Assembly: GCA_963751795.1 (NCBI GenBank) | Contig: CAVVVI010000002.1 | Location: 682,001 to 746,000 of the forward strand | Direction of reading: 5' to 3' | Length of the DNA stretch: 64,000 nucleotides | From: BOG-908 sp963751795 | Lineage (GTDB): Bacteria; Pseudomonadota; Alphaproteobacteria; Acetobacterales; Acetobacteraceae | Shown here: piece by piece, positions 52,033 through 62,525 of the stretch | Layout: every line of letters starts with the position of its first letter | Numbering within the stretch: the stretch's first letter is position 1 | Made by a program: the position numbers and the translations under genes | The notes under the pieces: model-generated | What the model was told of the DNA's origin: nothing | Database searches by the model: none | What the model saw: the letters and a program-made list of their open reading frames with translations, nothing else

Positions 52033-52805
52033 CGGGCGCGCTCCGGATACACCGCGCCGAATTCGGGATCGCTGCGTTCCACGCGGCGCGCGATGAAGAT
52101 CTCCTCCTCCGGGTGGCTGACGATATCGAACCCGGCGCTGCGCAGCATGGCGGCCGAGGCGGCGCGATTGGGGGCCCACCAATTCGTCTGGTCGTGCGCG
52201 TAGCGGTGCTCGATGAAATGCAGCTTGGGATAGCCGGGATCGTGGAAATGCGCCTCGTCCCAGAACTCGTAATCCGGCTGCACCGTCGCGATAGCCGGGC
52301 TGCCGCGCTGCATGGACTGGAACACCAGCAGGTCGCGCGCCGCATGCGCGTGGATCAGATCGAGCGCCAGCAGCGGGTGGCGCAGATGGTACAGCACGCC
52401 GATGAAGAACACGACGTCGAACTGCTCGCCCAGCGAACCCACGTCGTACACCGAAAGCCGGCGGAACTCGATATCGAGCCCTTCCACCTCGGCGGCGAAG
52501 CGCGCCTGGGCGAGGTAGTCTTCATCCACGTCGATGCCCAGCACGCGGGCGGCGCCGCGGCGCTTCATCTCCATGCTGTAGAAGCCGCCATTGCAGCCGA
52601 TATCGAGCACCGTCTTGCCGGAGAGATCGGCGGGAATGTCATTGGCGAAGCTGCGCCATTTCACGGTGGGGAAGTCGCCGAGAAAATGGTCCGGCGCGGT
52701 GCGTACGCCGCGCAGATCGAGGTTGTGGAACCACGGACCCAGTGCTGCGGCACGGGCGCCGATCGCCTCCTGCGTCCACTCGGCCGGCTTGATGTCGTCA
52801 GGCAT
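52029..52805 (-). CDS. CmoB-like methyltransferase (TIGR04290-like)
   Basis: This 258-residue class I methyltransferase starts with the helical region EAIGARAAALGPWFHNLDLRG. It has motif I VLDIGCNGGFYSMEMKRRG, LGIDVDEDYLAQARFA, and VVFFIGVLYHLRHPLLALD after it. This wording is shared with CmoB and with a cluster-associated family that I recall as TIGR04290. The tRNA-binding parts of CmoB appear absent, so a sugar or glycan substrate is more likely. It overlaps the upstream nucleotidyltransferase by eight bases and the glycosidase by four. Confidence 0.82.
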   Translation of the reverse strand: MPDDIKPAEWTQEAIGARAAALGPWFHNLDLRGVRTAPDHFLGDFPTVKWRSFANDIPADLSGKTVLDIGCNGGFYSMEMKRRGAARVLGIDVDEDYLAQARFAAEVEGLDIEFRRLSVYDVGSLGEQFDVVFFIGVLYHLRHPLLALDLIHAHAARDLLVFQSMQRGSPAIATVQPDYEFWDEAHFHDPGYPKLHFIEHRYAHDQTNWWAPNRAASAAMLRSAGFDIVSHPEEEIFIARRVERSDPEFGAVYPERAR

Positions 52806-53559
52806 GGTCTTGCATCTCCGGAAATTGCGGCGCGCCGTCGCCGGCCAGCAGGCCGACCGCCTGCCGGTAGCCGTGCAGCGTGCCGACATCGACGTAATGG
52901 CGCCCGGCCTTGACGCCGTGCGCCTGCCCGCCCTCCTGCAACCAGGCATTCACCAGCGTGCCCAGATACTCGTCGCTGCAGCCGCGAAGCTGCCACAGTG
53001 CGTGCAGTGTGTGCAGCACATGGCCCGGCAGCATGAACGCACCCCAGATCCACGAGGTGCCGGCGCCCGGGCGTTTGACGATGATTTCGCGCACGCGGCC
53101 GTCCGCATCCATCACCACGGCATCGAACAATTCGGGGTTGGCCACCGGGAACAGCAGGAAGCTGAAACGGTCGGGCGGCAGCGCCGCCAGCGCATCGGCG
53201 GGGAACCAGATCGTGTCCGGCAGGCCGACCACCACCATCTCGTCGGGCGGGATCAGCGGCGTGGCGCGGAAGATGGCATCGCACAGGCCGCGCGCGCTGT
53301 CCTGGATCACGTAGGCCAGCGATACGTCGCCGATGCGGCTGCCGAAATAGCTGATGATGTCGTGCTTGGCGGGCGAGATGACGAAGCAGAGCTTGTCCAC
53401 CCCGGCGCGCGCCATGCGTTCGACCAGGTATTCGCTCACCGCGCGCGGGCGCTCGGTGCCGTCGGCATCGCGCCGGCTGCCGACCGGCAGCAGCTCCTTG
53501 GAGAACGCCAGCGGCTGGATGCGCGTGCCGTTGCCGGCAGCCGGGATGATGCCCCACAT
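52798..53559 (-). CDS. Sugar-1-phosphate nucleotidyltransferase
   Basis: This 253-residue protein makes an NDP-sugar from a sugar phosphate and NTP. The signature GIIPAAGNGTRIQPLAFSKE starts the protein (residues 3-22), with LLPV after it. The metal-binding region includes VVGLPDTIWFP, where the Asp of the usual D-N-I/D-x-D is present. The end, GRHYVDVGTLHGYRQA, is typical of RmlA/UGP-like enzymes. It is the second gene of the cluster, 4 bases after the CgeB-type gene. Confidence 0.9.
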   Translation of the reverse strand: MWGIIPAAGNGTRIQPLAFSKELLPVGSRRDADGTERPRAVSEYLVERMARAGVDKLCFVISPAKHDIISYFGSRIGDVSLAYVIQDSARGLCDAIFRATPLIPPDEMVVVGLPDTIWFPADALAALPPDRFSFLLFPVANPELFDAVVMDADGRVREIIVKRPGAGTSWIWGAFMLPGHVLHTLHALWQLRGCSDEYLGTLVNAWLQEGGQAHGVKAGRHYVDVGTLHGYRQAVGLLAGDGAPQFPEMQDHA

Positions 53560-53563
53560 CGGC

Positions 53564-54646
53564 CTAGGCCGCGACCGGGCCGAGCGCGTTCTCGCACAGC
53601 GCCACCAGGGTGCGCGCGCGATGCGCCGCGGTGTGTTGCGCCAGCACGCGCTCGCGCGCGCGTGCTGCCATCGCGGCCAACGCCTCGGCGGGCGTGTCGA
53701 TCGCCTCCAGCGCCTCTGCGGTGCTCGCCGCGATCATGATCTCGCGCCCCGGCTCGAAGAAATCGGCCAGGCCCGGCCAGCTGTCGCTGAGAAGGGGCGC
53801 CGCACAGCACGCCGCCTCGAACAGCCGGCCGGACGGGCACCAGCCCATCGCCGCCATGGCCGCGCGCGTCACGTTCAGTGTCAGCCGCGAGGAGCCGTAG
53901 AAAGCCGGGTGCTCGCGCGGCGGCAGATGACGGACGAAGAAGATATTGGGCGTCCACGGAAAGTCCTGCGGATACTGCGCGCCGCCGATGACGAAGCGAT
54001 GGCCCGGCCGCGCCTGTGCCGCGCCCACGAACAGGCGCGCCAGCATGTCCTGCCGGTCGGCGGCGTAGGTGCCGAGATAGGAAAGGTCGGCCGCGTAGCG
54101 GGGTGCGGTCTGCGCCGGGCGGTAGGTCAGCGGGTCGGCCCAGCCATAAAAAGCCGCGGTGCGCCGCGCGCCCAGCCGGACGGCCAGCGCATCGAGGGCG
54201 GCGCCGCCGGTATAACTCAGCACCAGGTCGAAATCGGCCAGCCCGCCAGGCCCGATATAGGAGACTGCGCGGCCGGCCTGCAGGCAATCCAGTGTCACGG
54301 GCGTATCGAGGTCGTAGAAGCAGCGCAGCGTGGCCCGGCTCTCGCCTAGCAACGCGGTGGCGGCCACCGCATCCGGGCAGAACGACGTGACGATGGCCAC
54401 ATCCGCCTCGTCGGCCGCCCGCCGCGCTGCCGCCGCCACGCCGGACCAATCGGCGTACAGCACCAGCTCGGCGCGTGGCCCGAGCTCCGTCAGATCGCGG
54501 TTCTCGGCGTAGTACGGCACGTCGCGTTCAAAGAACGTCACGCGGTGGCCGGCAGCGCCCAAGGCAGCGATCAGGCCGCGCCACAATGTCGCGTGGCCGT
54601 TGCCCCAGGAGGAGCTGACCGACAGGCCGAAGATCACCAGCCGCAT
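53564..54646 (-). CDS. CgeB-like glycosyltransferase, first gene of the cluster
   Basis: This is a 360-residue GT-B protein. SSSWGNGHATLWRGLIAALG and HRVTFFERDVPYYAENRDL open the N-terminal domain. The C-terminal domain has HPAFYGSSRLTLNVTRAAMA and SGRLFEAACCAAPLLSDSWPG, then LADFFEPGREI, the conserved CgeB/PF13524 ending. It probably transfers a sugar onto a lipid or protein. A HAD phosphatase gene lies 42 bases upstream on the same strand. Confidence 0.87.
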   Translation of the reverse strand: MRLVIFGLSVSSSWGNGHATLWRGLIAALGAAGHRVTFFERDVPYYAENRDLTELGPRAELVLYADWSGVAAAARRAADEADVAIVTSFCPDAVAATALLGESRATLRCFYDLDTPVTLDCLQAGRAVSYIGPGGLADFDLVLSYTGGAALDALAVRLGARRTAAFYGWADPLTYRPAQTAPRYAADLSYLGTYAADRQDMLARLFVGAAQARPGHRFVIGGAQYPQDFPWTPNIFFVRHLPPREHPAFYGSSRLTLNVTRAAMAAMGWCPSGRLFEAACCAAPLLSDSWPGLADFFEPGREIMIAASTAEALEAIDTPAEALAAMAARARERVLAQHTAAHRARTLVALCENALGPVAA

Positions 54647-54688
54647 CGGGCCGCTCCGCCGTCCGGCCGTGCCGGGTTGGTAAGGCTG

Positions 54689-55468
54689 CTACACACGCAA
54701 CCGGGAACGATCGTTCTCGCCGGCCGGTTCCCTGGCGCCGGCGGGCAGCAAGGCCAGCAACCCACCCAGCGAGGGCAGCACGGCATCGCAGCGCGCGCGG
54801 TCGCCGGGCGCGGGCGCGATCAGATCCGGCACCATCACCACCATCAGCCCCGCCGCGTGGGCTGCCGCTACCCCGTGCGGCGAGTCTTCCACCGCCAGGC
54901 AGTCGCCGGGCGGGGTGCCGAGCCGGGCGGCGGCGGCGATGAAGCTGTCCGGCGCGGGCTTGCCGCGCGCCACGTCGTCGCGCGTAACGACCGTCGCGAA
55001 CCAGCCGTCGAGCCCGGCCAGGGCCAGGTGGCGGCCAGCCGTGGCCGCGCTGGCTGAGGTTGCCACCGCGGCGGGTATGCTGCGGGCCGCCAGCGTTGCC
55101 AGCAGCGGACGCACGCCCGGTTTAAGTTGGATGCCGCCGGCCAGCCCCGCCGATCGCTCGCGGTAATAGGCCGCGATGAAGGCGTCGGCTGTCACCGCCT
55201 CCCCCAGCATGGCCGGCAGCAGCGCCCGGCGCGCCGTGGTCGGCAGGCCGACGAGCCTGTCGTAATCGCCGGCGGGCAGATGCAGGCCGAATGTTGCCAG
55301 CGTGGCCATGAAGGCGGCGCGATACAGGCGCTCGGTGTCCAGCAGCGTGCCATCCAGGTCGAACACCACGGCGCGGACGGGCCGGGGCAGGGCGCCGGCC
55401 GGCGTCAGCGTGGCCGCGCCTGAGCTGGCGTCTATCGGGATGGCGAAGTCGGCTTCGTATCGATCCAT
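54689..55468 (-). CDS. HAD-family phosphatase (beta-phosphoglucomutase-like)
   Basis: This 259-residue protein has the HAD motif VVFDLDGTLLDTE near residues 35-47 with nucleophile Asp37 and Asp39. ATSASAATAGRHLAL (motif II Ser/Thr region), KPAPDSF (Lys) and CLAVEDSPHGVAAAHAAGL (acidic motif III) follow. An alpha-helical cap lies between motifs I and II. Sugar phosphates or nucleotides are usual substrates. It may supply a dephosphorylated sugar for the cluster downstream, which is inference from proximity. About 27 residues precede the domain. Confidence 0.87.
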   Translation of the reverse strand: MDRYEADFAIPIDASSGAATLTPAGALPRPVRAVVFDLDGTLLDTERLYRAAFMATLATFGLHLPAGDYDRLVGLPTTARRALLPAMLGEAVTADAFIAAYYRERSAGLAGGIQLKPGVRPLLATLAARSIPAAVATSASAATAGRHLALAGLDGWFATVVTRDDVARGKPAPDSFIAAAARLGTPPGDCLAVEDSPHGVAAAHAAGLMVVMVPDLIAPAPGDRARCDAVLPSLGGLLALLPAGAREPAGENDRSRLRV

Positions 55469-55534
55469 CCTGTTTCGCGTCTGTCGCACTGTCTGATGGC
55501 AGCGATAGCGGCGGGCAATGGTTCCCGGCCGGTG

Positions 55535-56395
55535 TCAGTCGCGCGTGGGCGACACGGCCGGTTTGGGCGCGGCGCGGCGGAACGTGTGCTCGGGCGCCGG
55601 AAACGCCCGGCTGCGCACGTCGGCGGCATAGGCGGCGGCGGCCCGGCTGATCTCCTCGCCCAAGGCGGCGTAGCGTTTGACGAAGCGCGGCGTGAAATCG
55701 TTGAACGTGCCCAGCACGTCGTCGATCACCAGCACCTGGCCGTCGCATTGCGCCGAGGCGCCGATGCCGATGGTGGGGATTGCCAGCGCGTGGGTGATGG
55801 CGGCCGCCACCGGCTCCAGCGTGCCTTCCAGCACCACCGCAAACGCGCCGGCATCGGCTACGGCGTGGGCGTCGGCGGTCACGCGGGCCGCCTCGTCCTC
55901 GGTGCGGCCGGTGGCGCGGAAGCCGCCGGCTACGTTCACCGATTGCGGCATCAGGCCGACATGGCCGCACACCGGCACGCCGCGTGCGGTCAGGAAAGCG
56001 ATGGTGGGCGCCATCTCCACGCCGCCTTCCAGCTTAACCGCCGAAGCGCCGGTTTCGGCCAGCACGCGGGCGGCGCTGGCAAAGGCCTGCTGCGGGCTCT
56101 GCTGGTAGCTGCCGAACGGCAGATCCACCACGATGCAGGCGCGCCGCGCGCCGCGCACCACGGCGGCGCCATGGGCGATCATGGTTTCCAGGCTGACCGA
56201 CAGCGTGCTCGGCAGGCCGTAGAGCACCATGCCGAGCGAATCGCCGACCAGCAGCACGTCGCAATGCGGATCCAGGCGCTGCGCCATCGGCGTGGTGTAG
56301 GCCGTCAGCCACACTTGCGGCGTGCCCTTCATGCGCCGCAGATCCGGCACGGTGACCGGCTTAGCGGCCGCGCCCGCTGCCTGATGCACGCTCAT
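55535..56395 (-). CDS. panB: 3-methyl-2-oxobutanoate hydroxymethyltransferase
   Basis: This 286-residue TIM-barrel enzyme starts pantothenate synthesis. VLLVGDSLGMVLYG carries the metal-binding Asp, VVDLPFGSYQQSPQQA and VKLEGGVEM the substrate and Glu/Lys sites, and CGHVGLMPQSVN and TIGIGASAQCDGQVLVIDD complete the pattern. The ATG at 56395 overlaps the purD stop by four bases. panC does not follow in this window. The C-terminal 35 residues are a little longer than usual. Confidence 0.96.
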   Translation of the reverse strand: MSVHQAAGAAAKPVTVPDLRRMKGTPQVWLTAYTTPMAQRLDPHCDVLLVGDSLGMVLYGLPSTLSVSLETMIAHGAAVVRGARRACIVVDLPFGSYQQSPQQAFASAARVLAETGASAVKLEGGVEMAPTIAFLTARGVPVCGHVGLMPQSVNVAGGFRATGRTEDEAARVTADAHAVADAGAFAVVLEGTLEPVAAAITHALAIPTIGIGASAQCDGQVLVIDDVLGTFNDFTPRFVKRYAALGEEISRAAAAYAADVRSRAFPAPEHTFRRAAPKPAVSPTRD

Positions 56396-57654
56396 GCTGC
56401 CGCTTCCACGCTGCACGCCCCGATATCGTGCCGGAACACCGCGCCCGCCAGGCCGATGGCCGCCACCCCGGCATAGGCCGCCTGCCGCGCCGCCGCGGCA
56501 TCCGGCCCGGTGCCGCACACGCTGAGCACCCGGCCGCCGACCGCGACCACCTGACCATCGCGCATCTCCGTGCCGGCGTGGAAGACGGCCGCATGCGGCA
56601 CGGCAGCGGCAGCGGCCAGGCCGGTGACCGGCGTGCCCTGCACCACGGCACCGGGATAGCCACGCGCGGCCAGCACGACGGCCACGCAGGTGACCCCCGA
56701 CCATCGTGCCGCGATGCCGGCCAGCCTGCCGTCGCAGGCGGCCAGCAGCGCCTCCAGCAAATCGGTCTGCAGGCGCGGCAGCAGCGCCTGGGTTTCCGGA
56801 TCGCCCAGCCGCACGTTGTACTCGATCAGCTTCGGCCCGTCGGCCGTCAGCATCAGGCCGGCGAACAGGATGCCGGTGAACGGGGTGCCACGGGCCGCCA
56901 TGGCGCGCAGAGCCGGGCGCACGAACAGGTTGAGGGCTGCCGCCTGCGCCGCCGCGTCGAAGCCGGGCGGTGGCGAGATGGCGCCCATGCCGCCGGTGTT
57001 GGGGCCGCGATCGCCGTCGCCCACCCGCTTATGGTCCTGGGCCGCGCCCAGCAGCATGGCGTGCGTGCCGTCGCACAGGGCGAACAGGCTCACCTCGGGG
57101 CCTTCCAGGCACTCCTCAATGACGACGCTGCTGCCCGGCGCGGCCAGCAGGCGGCGCACCGCGTCCGCCGCCTCATCGGTAGTGGCGGCCACCACCACGC
57201 CCTTGCCGCCGGCCAGGCCATCCGCCTTCACCACGATAGGCGCGCCCCGGCGCTCGACAAAGGCCAGCGCGGCGGCCGTGTCGTCGAAGCGCTCCCAGCG
57301 TGCGGTGGGGATGCCGGCCTCGTCGCACACCGCCTTGGCGAAGGCCTTGCTGCCCTCCAGGGCCGCCGCCGCGGCACTCGGGCCGCAGCAGCGCACGCCC
57401 ACATGGCCCAGCGCGTCGGCCAGCCCGGCCACCAGCGGCGCTTCGGGCCCCGGCACCACCAGGTCGATGCGTTCGGCCACGGCAAAGGCCACCAGAGCGG
57501 GCACATCCAGCGCGCCGATGGCCACGTTCTCGGCCAGCGCGGCGGTGCCGGGGTTGCCCGGGGCCACATACAATTTGCTCAGCAGGGGAGAGGCGCCGAT
57601 CGACCAGGCGAGCGCGTGCTCCCTGCCGCCCGAGCCTACGATGAGGACGCGCAT
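56392..57654 (-). CDS. purD: Phosphoribosylamine-glycine ligase
   Basis: This 420-residue ATP-grasp enzyme makes GAR in purine synthesis. MRVLIVGSGGREHALAW begins the N-domain. GLAGGKGVVVA is the ATP-grasp loop near residue 145, with DHKRVGDGDRGPNTGGMGA and IEYNVRLGDPETQALLPR near 285. The start at 57654 matches the family; a longer in-frame start lies 39 bases upstream. It overlaps panB and lies 64 bases downstream of cmk on the same strand. Confidence 0.97.
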   Translation of the reverse strand: MRVLIVGSGGREHALAWSIGASPLLSKLYVAPGNPGTAALAENVAIGALDVPALVAFAVAERIDLVVPGPEAPLVAGLADALGHVGVRCCGPSAAAAALEGSKAFAKAVCDEAGIPTARWERFDDTAAALAFVERRGAPIVVKADGLAGGKGVVVAATTDEAADAVRRLLAAPGSSVVIEECLEGPEVSLFALCDGTHAMLLGAAQDHKRVGDGDRGPNTGGMGAISPPPGFDAAAQAAALNLFVRPALRAMAARGTPFTGILFAGLMLTADGPKLIEYNVRLGDPETQALLPRLQTDLLEALLAACDGRLAGIAARWSGVTCVAVVLAARGYPGAVVQGTPVTGLAAAAAVPHAAVFHAGTEMRDGQVVAVGGRVLSVCGTGPDAAAARQAAYAGVAAIGLAGAVFRHDIGACSVEAAA

Positions 57655-57718
57655 GCACGTTCCATACGAGGCAAGCCGCCCGCGCTGCAACATGGCGTGC
57701 GGCTTGCGGCCGTGCCGG

Positions 57719-58354
57719 TCAGGGCAGGGCGCCTTTGCTCTGCAGGAACGCGCAGGCGGCGTGGAAGGCCTGGTCGGCGTCCAGATCGGTGGTGTTCAGC
57801 ACGAAGGCGTCGGCCGCCGGCCGCAGCGGGGCGGCCGCGCGCGAAGCGTCAGCGGCGTCGCGCGCCTCCATATCCTCGCGCACCGTGGGCAGCGGCACGG
57901 CCACACCACGCCCTGCCAACTCCAGCCAGCGGCGCCGGGCGCGCGCCTCCACGCTGGCGGTAACGAACAGCTTGGCGGTGGCATCCGGGAAGATGATGGT
58001 GCCGATGTCGCGCCCATCGAGCACGGCGCCGTTAACCCGGCCGAAATCACGCTGGAAGGCGAGTAGCGCCGCACGCACCGGCGGCACGGAAGCCACCGCG
58101 GCCGCCGCGCGGTCCACCATAGGCGTGCGCAGATCGGTGCGCTCCAGATCGGCCGGCTGCAAGGCGCGGGCGGCGGCTTCGGCGGCGGCCGGGTCGTTGC
58201 CGTCGGCACCGCTGTCGAGCAAGCGGCGCGCGGTGGCGCGATACAGCAGCCCGGTATCCAGATAGGGCAGGCCGAGATGGCCGGCCAGGCGGCGGGCCAG
58301 CGTGCCCTTGCCGGCGGCAGCCGGGCCGTCGATAGCAACGATGCGCGGGCTCAT
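57719..58354 (-). CDS. cmk: Cytidylate kinase
   Basis: This 211-residue P-loop kinase phosphorylates CMP/dCMP. It has GPAAAGKGT at residues 10-18, YLDTGLLYRA, VLDGRDIGTIIFPDA, and the lid FVTASVEARARRRW. The length is normal. The ATG at 58354 overlaps aroA by four bases, the usual aroA-cmk pair. rpsA often comes next in proteobacteria, but here purD follows. Confidence 0.97.
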   Translation of the reverse strand: MSPRIVAIDGPAAAGKGTLARRLAGHLGLPYLDTGLLYRATARRLLDSGADGNDPAAAEAAARALQPADLERTDLRTPMVDRAAAAVASVPPVRAALLAFQRDFGRVNGAVLDGRDIGTIIFPDATAKLFVTASVEARARRRWLELAGRGVAVPLPTVREDMEARDAADASRAAAPLRPAADAFVLNTTDLDADQAFHAACAFLQSKGALP

Positions 58355-59637
58355 GGCAGGCGGCCACCCAGGCCGGCCATCAGCGGCAGAAAGCCGGGGA
58401 AGCTAGTGTCGATGAAGGCGGTGTCGTCCACCTGTACCGGGGCGCGTGTGGCACAGCCCAGCACCAGCGCGCTCATCGCCAGCCGGTGATCCATGTGCGT
58501 GGCCACCAGCCCGCCGCCCGCAGGCGGGCCGCCCTGGCCCTCGATGACGAGATCGTCGCCCTCGATCGCCACGCGCACCCCGTTGCCGGCCAGCAGAGCG
58601 GCGGTGGCGGCCAGGCGATCGCTCTCTTTCACCCGCAGCTCGGCCAGGCCGCGCAGGCGGCTGGTGCCGTGGGCGAAGGCACAGGCGACGGCCAGGATGG
58701 GGAACTCGTCGATCATGCTGGGCGCCAGTGCCGGGTCGGTGTCGGCGGCGTGCAGCCGGCCGGCCGTGGCGGTCACGTCGCCCACAGTCTCGCCGCCCTC
58801 GACGCGTTCGTTGGCGGTGGTCAGCCTCGCCCCCATGGCGCGCAGGGCGGTGAACAGGCCGGTGCGCAGCGGGTTGAGGCCGACGCCGCGCACCGTCACC
58901 GACGAGCCTTCGACGAGCAGGGCGGCCACCAGCGGAAAGGCGGCCGAAGACGGGTCGCCGGGCACGCTGAGGTCGGCGGCCAGCAGCTCGGGCTGGCCGA
59001 CCAGGGTGATGATGCGGCCGGTGCCGTCCTGCTCGACCGTCACGCTGGCGCCGAAATGGCGGAGCATGGCCTCGGTGTGGTCGCGCGTGGGCACAGGCTC
59101 CTCGACGCGTGTGATGCCGCGCGCATTCAGGCCGGCGAGCAGGATGGCCGATTTCACCTGCGCGCTGGCGACCGGCATGCGGTAGGCGATGGGCAGCGCC
59201 TGGGCGGCACCGGTAATGGCCAGCGGCAGCCGGCCGCCGGCGCGGCCTGCGAATTGCGCGCCGGTCTGGCCCAGCGGCTCGGTGACGCGCGCCATCGGCC
59301 GGCGGCGCAGGCTGGCGTCGCCGCTCAGCACGGCGAAGATCGGGTGGCTGGCCAGGATGCCGGCGAGCAGCCGCGCGGCGGTGCCGGAATTGCCCATGTC
59401 CAGCACGTCGGCCGGCTCGGCCAGCCCGCCAATGCCGGCGCCGGTGACGCGCCACAGGCCGGGCGCGTCGCGATCGAGGCGCGCGCCGAGTGCCCGCAGG
59501 GCGGTGGCGGTACGCAGCACGTCCTCGCCTTCCAGCAGGCCGGTGATGCGGGTTACGCCAATGGCCAGCGCCGCGCAGAGCAGCGCGCGGTGGGAGATGG
59601 ATTTGTCACCGGGGACGGTGATGACGCCTTGGAGCAT
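58351..59637 (-). CDS. aroA: 3-phosphoshikimate 1-carboxyvinyltransferase
   Basis: This 428-residue EPSP synthase is the sixth step of the shikimate pathway. VPGDKSISHRALLCAALA opens it, LDMGNSGTAARLLAG carries the phosphate and PEP sites, and LSGDASLRRRPM is the substrate-binding loop. The end includes RVKESDRLAATAALL and DHRLAMSALVLGC. The motif around GNSGTA is of the glyphosate-sensitive type only in part; I do not assign a resistance class. It is first in aroA-cmk and is preceded by a GNAT gene 63 bases downstream of its start side. Confidence 0.97.
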   Translation of the reverse strand: MLQGVITVPGDKSISHRALLCAALAIGVTRITGLLEGEDVLRTATALRALGARLDRDAPGLWRVTGAGIGGLAEPADVLDMGNSGTAARLLAGILASHPIFAVLSGDASLRRRPMARVTEPLGQTGAQFAGRAGGRLPLAITGAAQALPIAYRMPVASAQVKSAILLAGLNARGITRVEEPVPTRDHTEAMLRHFGASVTVEQDGTGRIITLVGQPELLAADLSVPGDPSSAAFPLVAALLVEGSSVTVRGVGLNPLRTGLFTALRAMGARLTTANERVEGGETVGDVTATAGRLHAADTDPALAPSMIDEFPILAVACAFAHGTSRLRGLAELRVKESDRLAATAALLAGNGVRVAIEGDDLVIEGQGGPPAGGGLVATHMDHRLAMSALVLGCATRAPVQVDDTAFIDTSFPGFLPLMAGLGGRLP

Positions 59638-59700
59638 GGGGGCGGCGGTAGCACCGGCACGGGAGGCGCGGAAGGCCCTCTTTGCCGCGCCGGCCCGCCG

Positions 59701-60291
59701 TCAGACGCGCAGATGCTGCGGAATGCTCAGCCCCAACCGGTCCGGCACGTCCCAGATCTCGCGCGCGGTGCGCACCGGAGTGAAGCCGGCGCGCAGGTAG
59801 TTGGGCAGGGCACGCGGATGATCGGCCGTGCAGGTGTTCACCGTGAGCGCGCGCGGCTTGTGCGCCCAGGCGGTGGCCATGGCGGCGCGTAGCAACTGCG
59901 TGCCCAGCCCGCCACCGATGGCATGCGGCAGCAGGCCAAAATAGCTCAGGTTGACGACATGCGGCGCGCGCGCATCCAGCTCGAAGAAGCCGGCCGGCTC
60001 GTTACCCTGATACAGCACGTGGATGGAGACGCCCGGCGAGGTGATCAGCGCGGCCAGTTGCGGCTGCGGCATGGTGCGGCGCAGCCACCAGACGTGCTGC
60101 GCGCCGACGCTGTCGTACAAATAGCGGTAGAAGCCCACGGTGGGCTTGTGCACGCGCACGATGCCGGTATGTGGCGGCAGTTCGATCGGGGCTGCGGCCG
60201 GCGGCTGTTCCTGCCGCAGGAAGGTGACGAGGACCGCGATGCGCGTGGTCTCCACCGGCGGTTTGCCGGCCCAGAAATCCTGCGATTTCAC
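59701..60291 (-). CDS. GNAT-family N-acetyltransferase
   Basis: This 196-residue protein has a beta/alpha layout with HVLYQGNEPAGFFELDA, the strand VNLSYFGLLPHAIGGGLGTQLL (acetyl-CoA loop G-G-L-G) and ALTVNTCTADHPRALPNYLRAGF. The N-terminal 60 residues with TTRIAVLVTFLRQEQ resemble a conserved subgroup in alphaproteobacteria. GTG at 60291 is the apparent start. The substrate is unknown. It lies between rpoD and aroA, all on the same strand. Confidence 0.84.
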   Translation of the reverse strand: MKSQDFWAGKPPVETTRIAVLVTFLRQEQPPAAAPIELPPHTGIVRVHKPTVGFYRYLYDSVGAQHVWWLRRTMPQPQLAALITSPGVSIHVLYQGNEPAGFFELDARAPHVVNLSYFGLLPHAIGGGLGTQLLRAAMATAWAHKPRALTVNTCTADHPRALPNYLRAGFTPVRTAREIWDVPDRLGLSIPQHLRV

Positions 60292-60414
60292 CGCACAGGC
60301 GTCCGGCCCGGTCCCGATCGGGGACGAGGCACCGGAAGGCCGCTCGGTCGCGCGTCACGCATGTTCCACCCAAGGCGCTGCTGTCTTGTTACCCGCAATC
60401 TGCCCGCAGGCCGG

Positions 60415-62400
<1,986 letters not shown>

Positions 62401-62441
62401 CAGCAATCTCCGTCCAATCTGTCGTCGGTCCCAGGTCGAGC

Positions 62442-62525
62442 GACCTGCTCTTCATCGGCGTAGGGTCGCGAGACCCGGTCTTCATCGGCGTAGGCGTGGT
62501 CAGACCTGGTCTTCATCGGCGTAGG
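62442..62525. repeat. Three imperfect direct repeats between dnaG and rpoD
   Basis: A 23-base unit (gacc, one or two variable bases, then cttcatcggcgtagg) occurs at 62442, 62472 and 62503, giving periods of 30 and 31. Each unit is flanked by GGTC/GACC arms that can form small hairpins (for example AGGTCG-AG-CGACCT at 62433-62446 and GGGTC-GCGA-GACCC at 62463-62476). The third copy encodes the last residues of DnaG; the other two follow its stop. They look like stepwise duplications of the gene end. Confidence 0.85.

Noticed and set aside
62433..62525. CRISPR-like array
   Set aside because: Only three units, spacers of 7-8 bases and part of the dnaG coding end; no cas genes.
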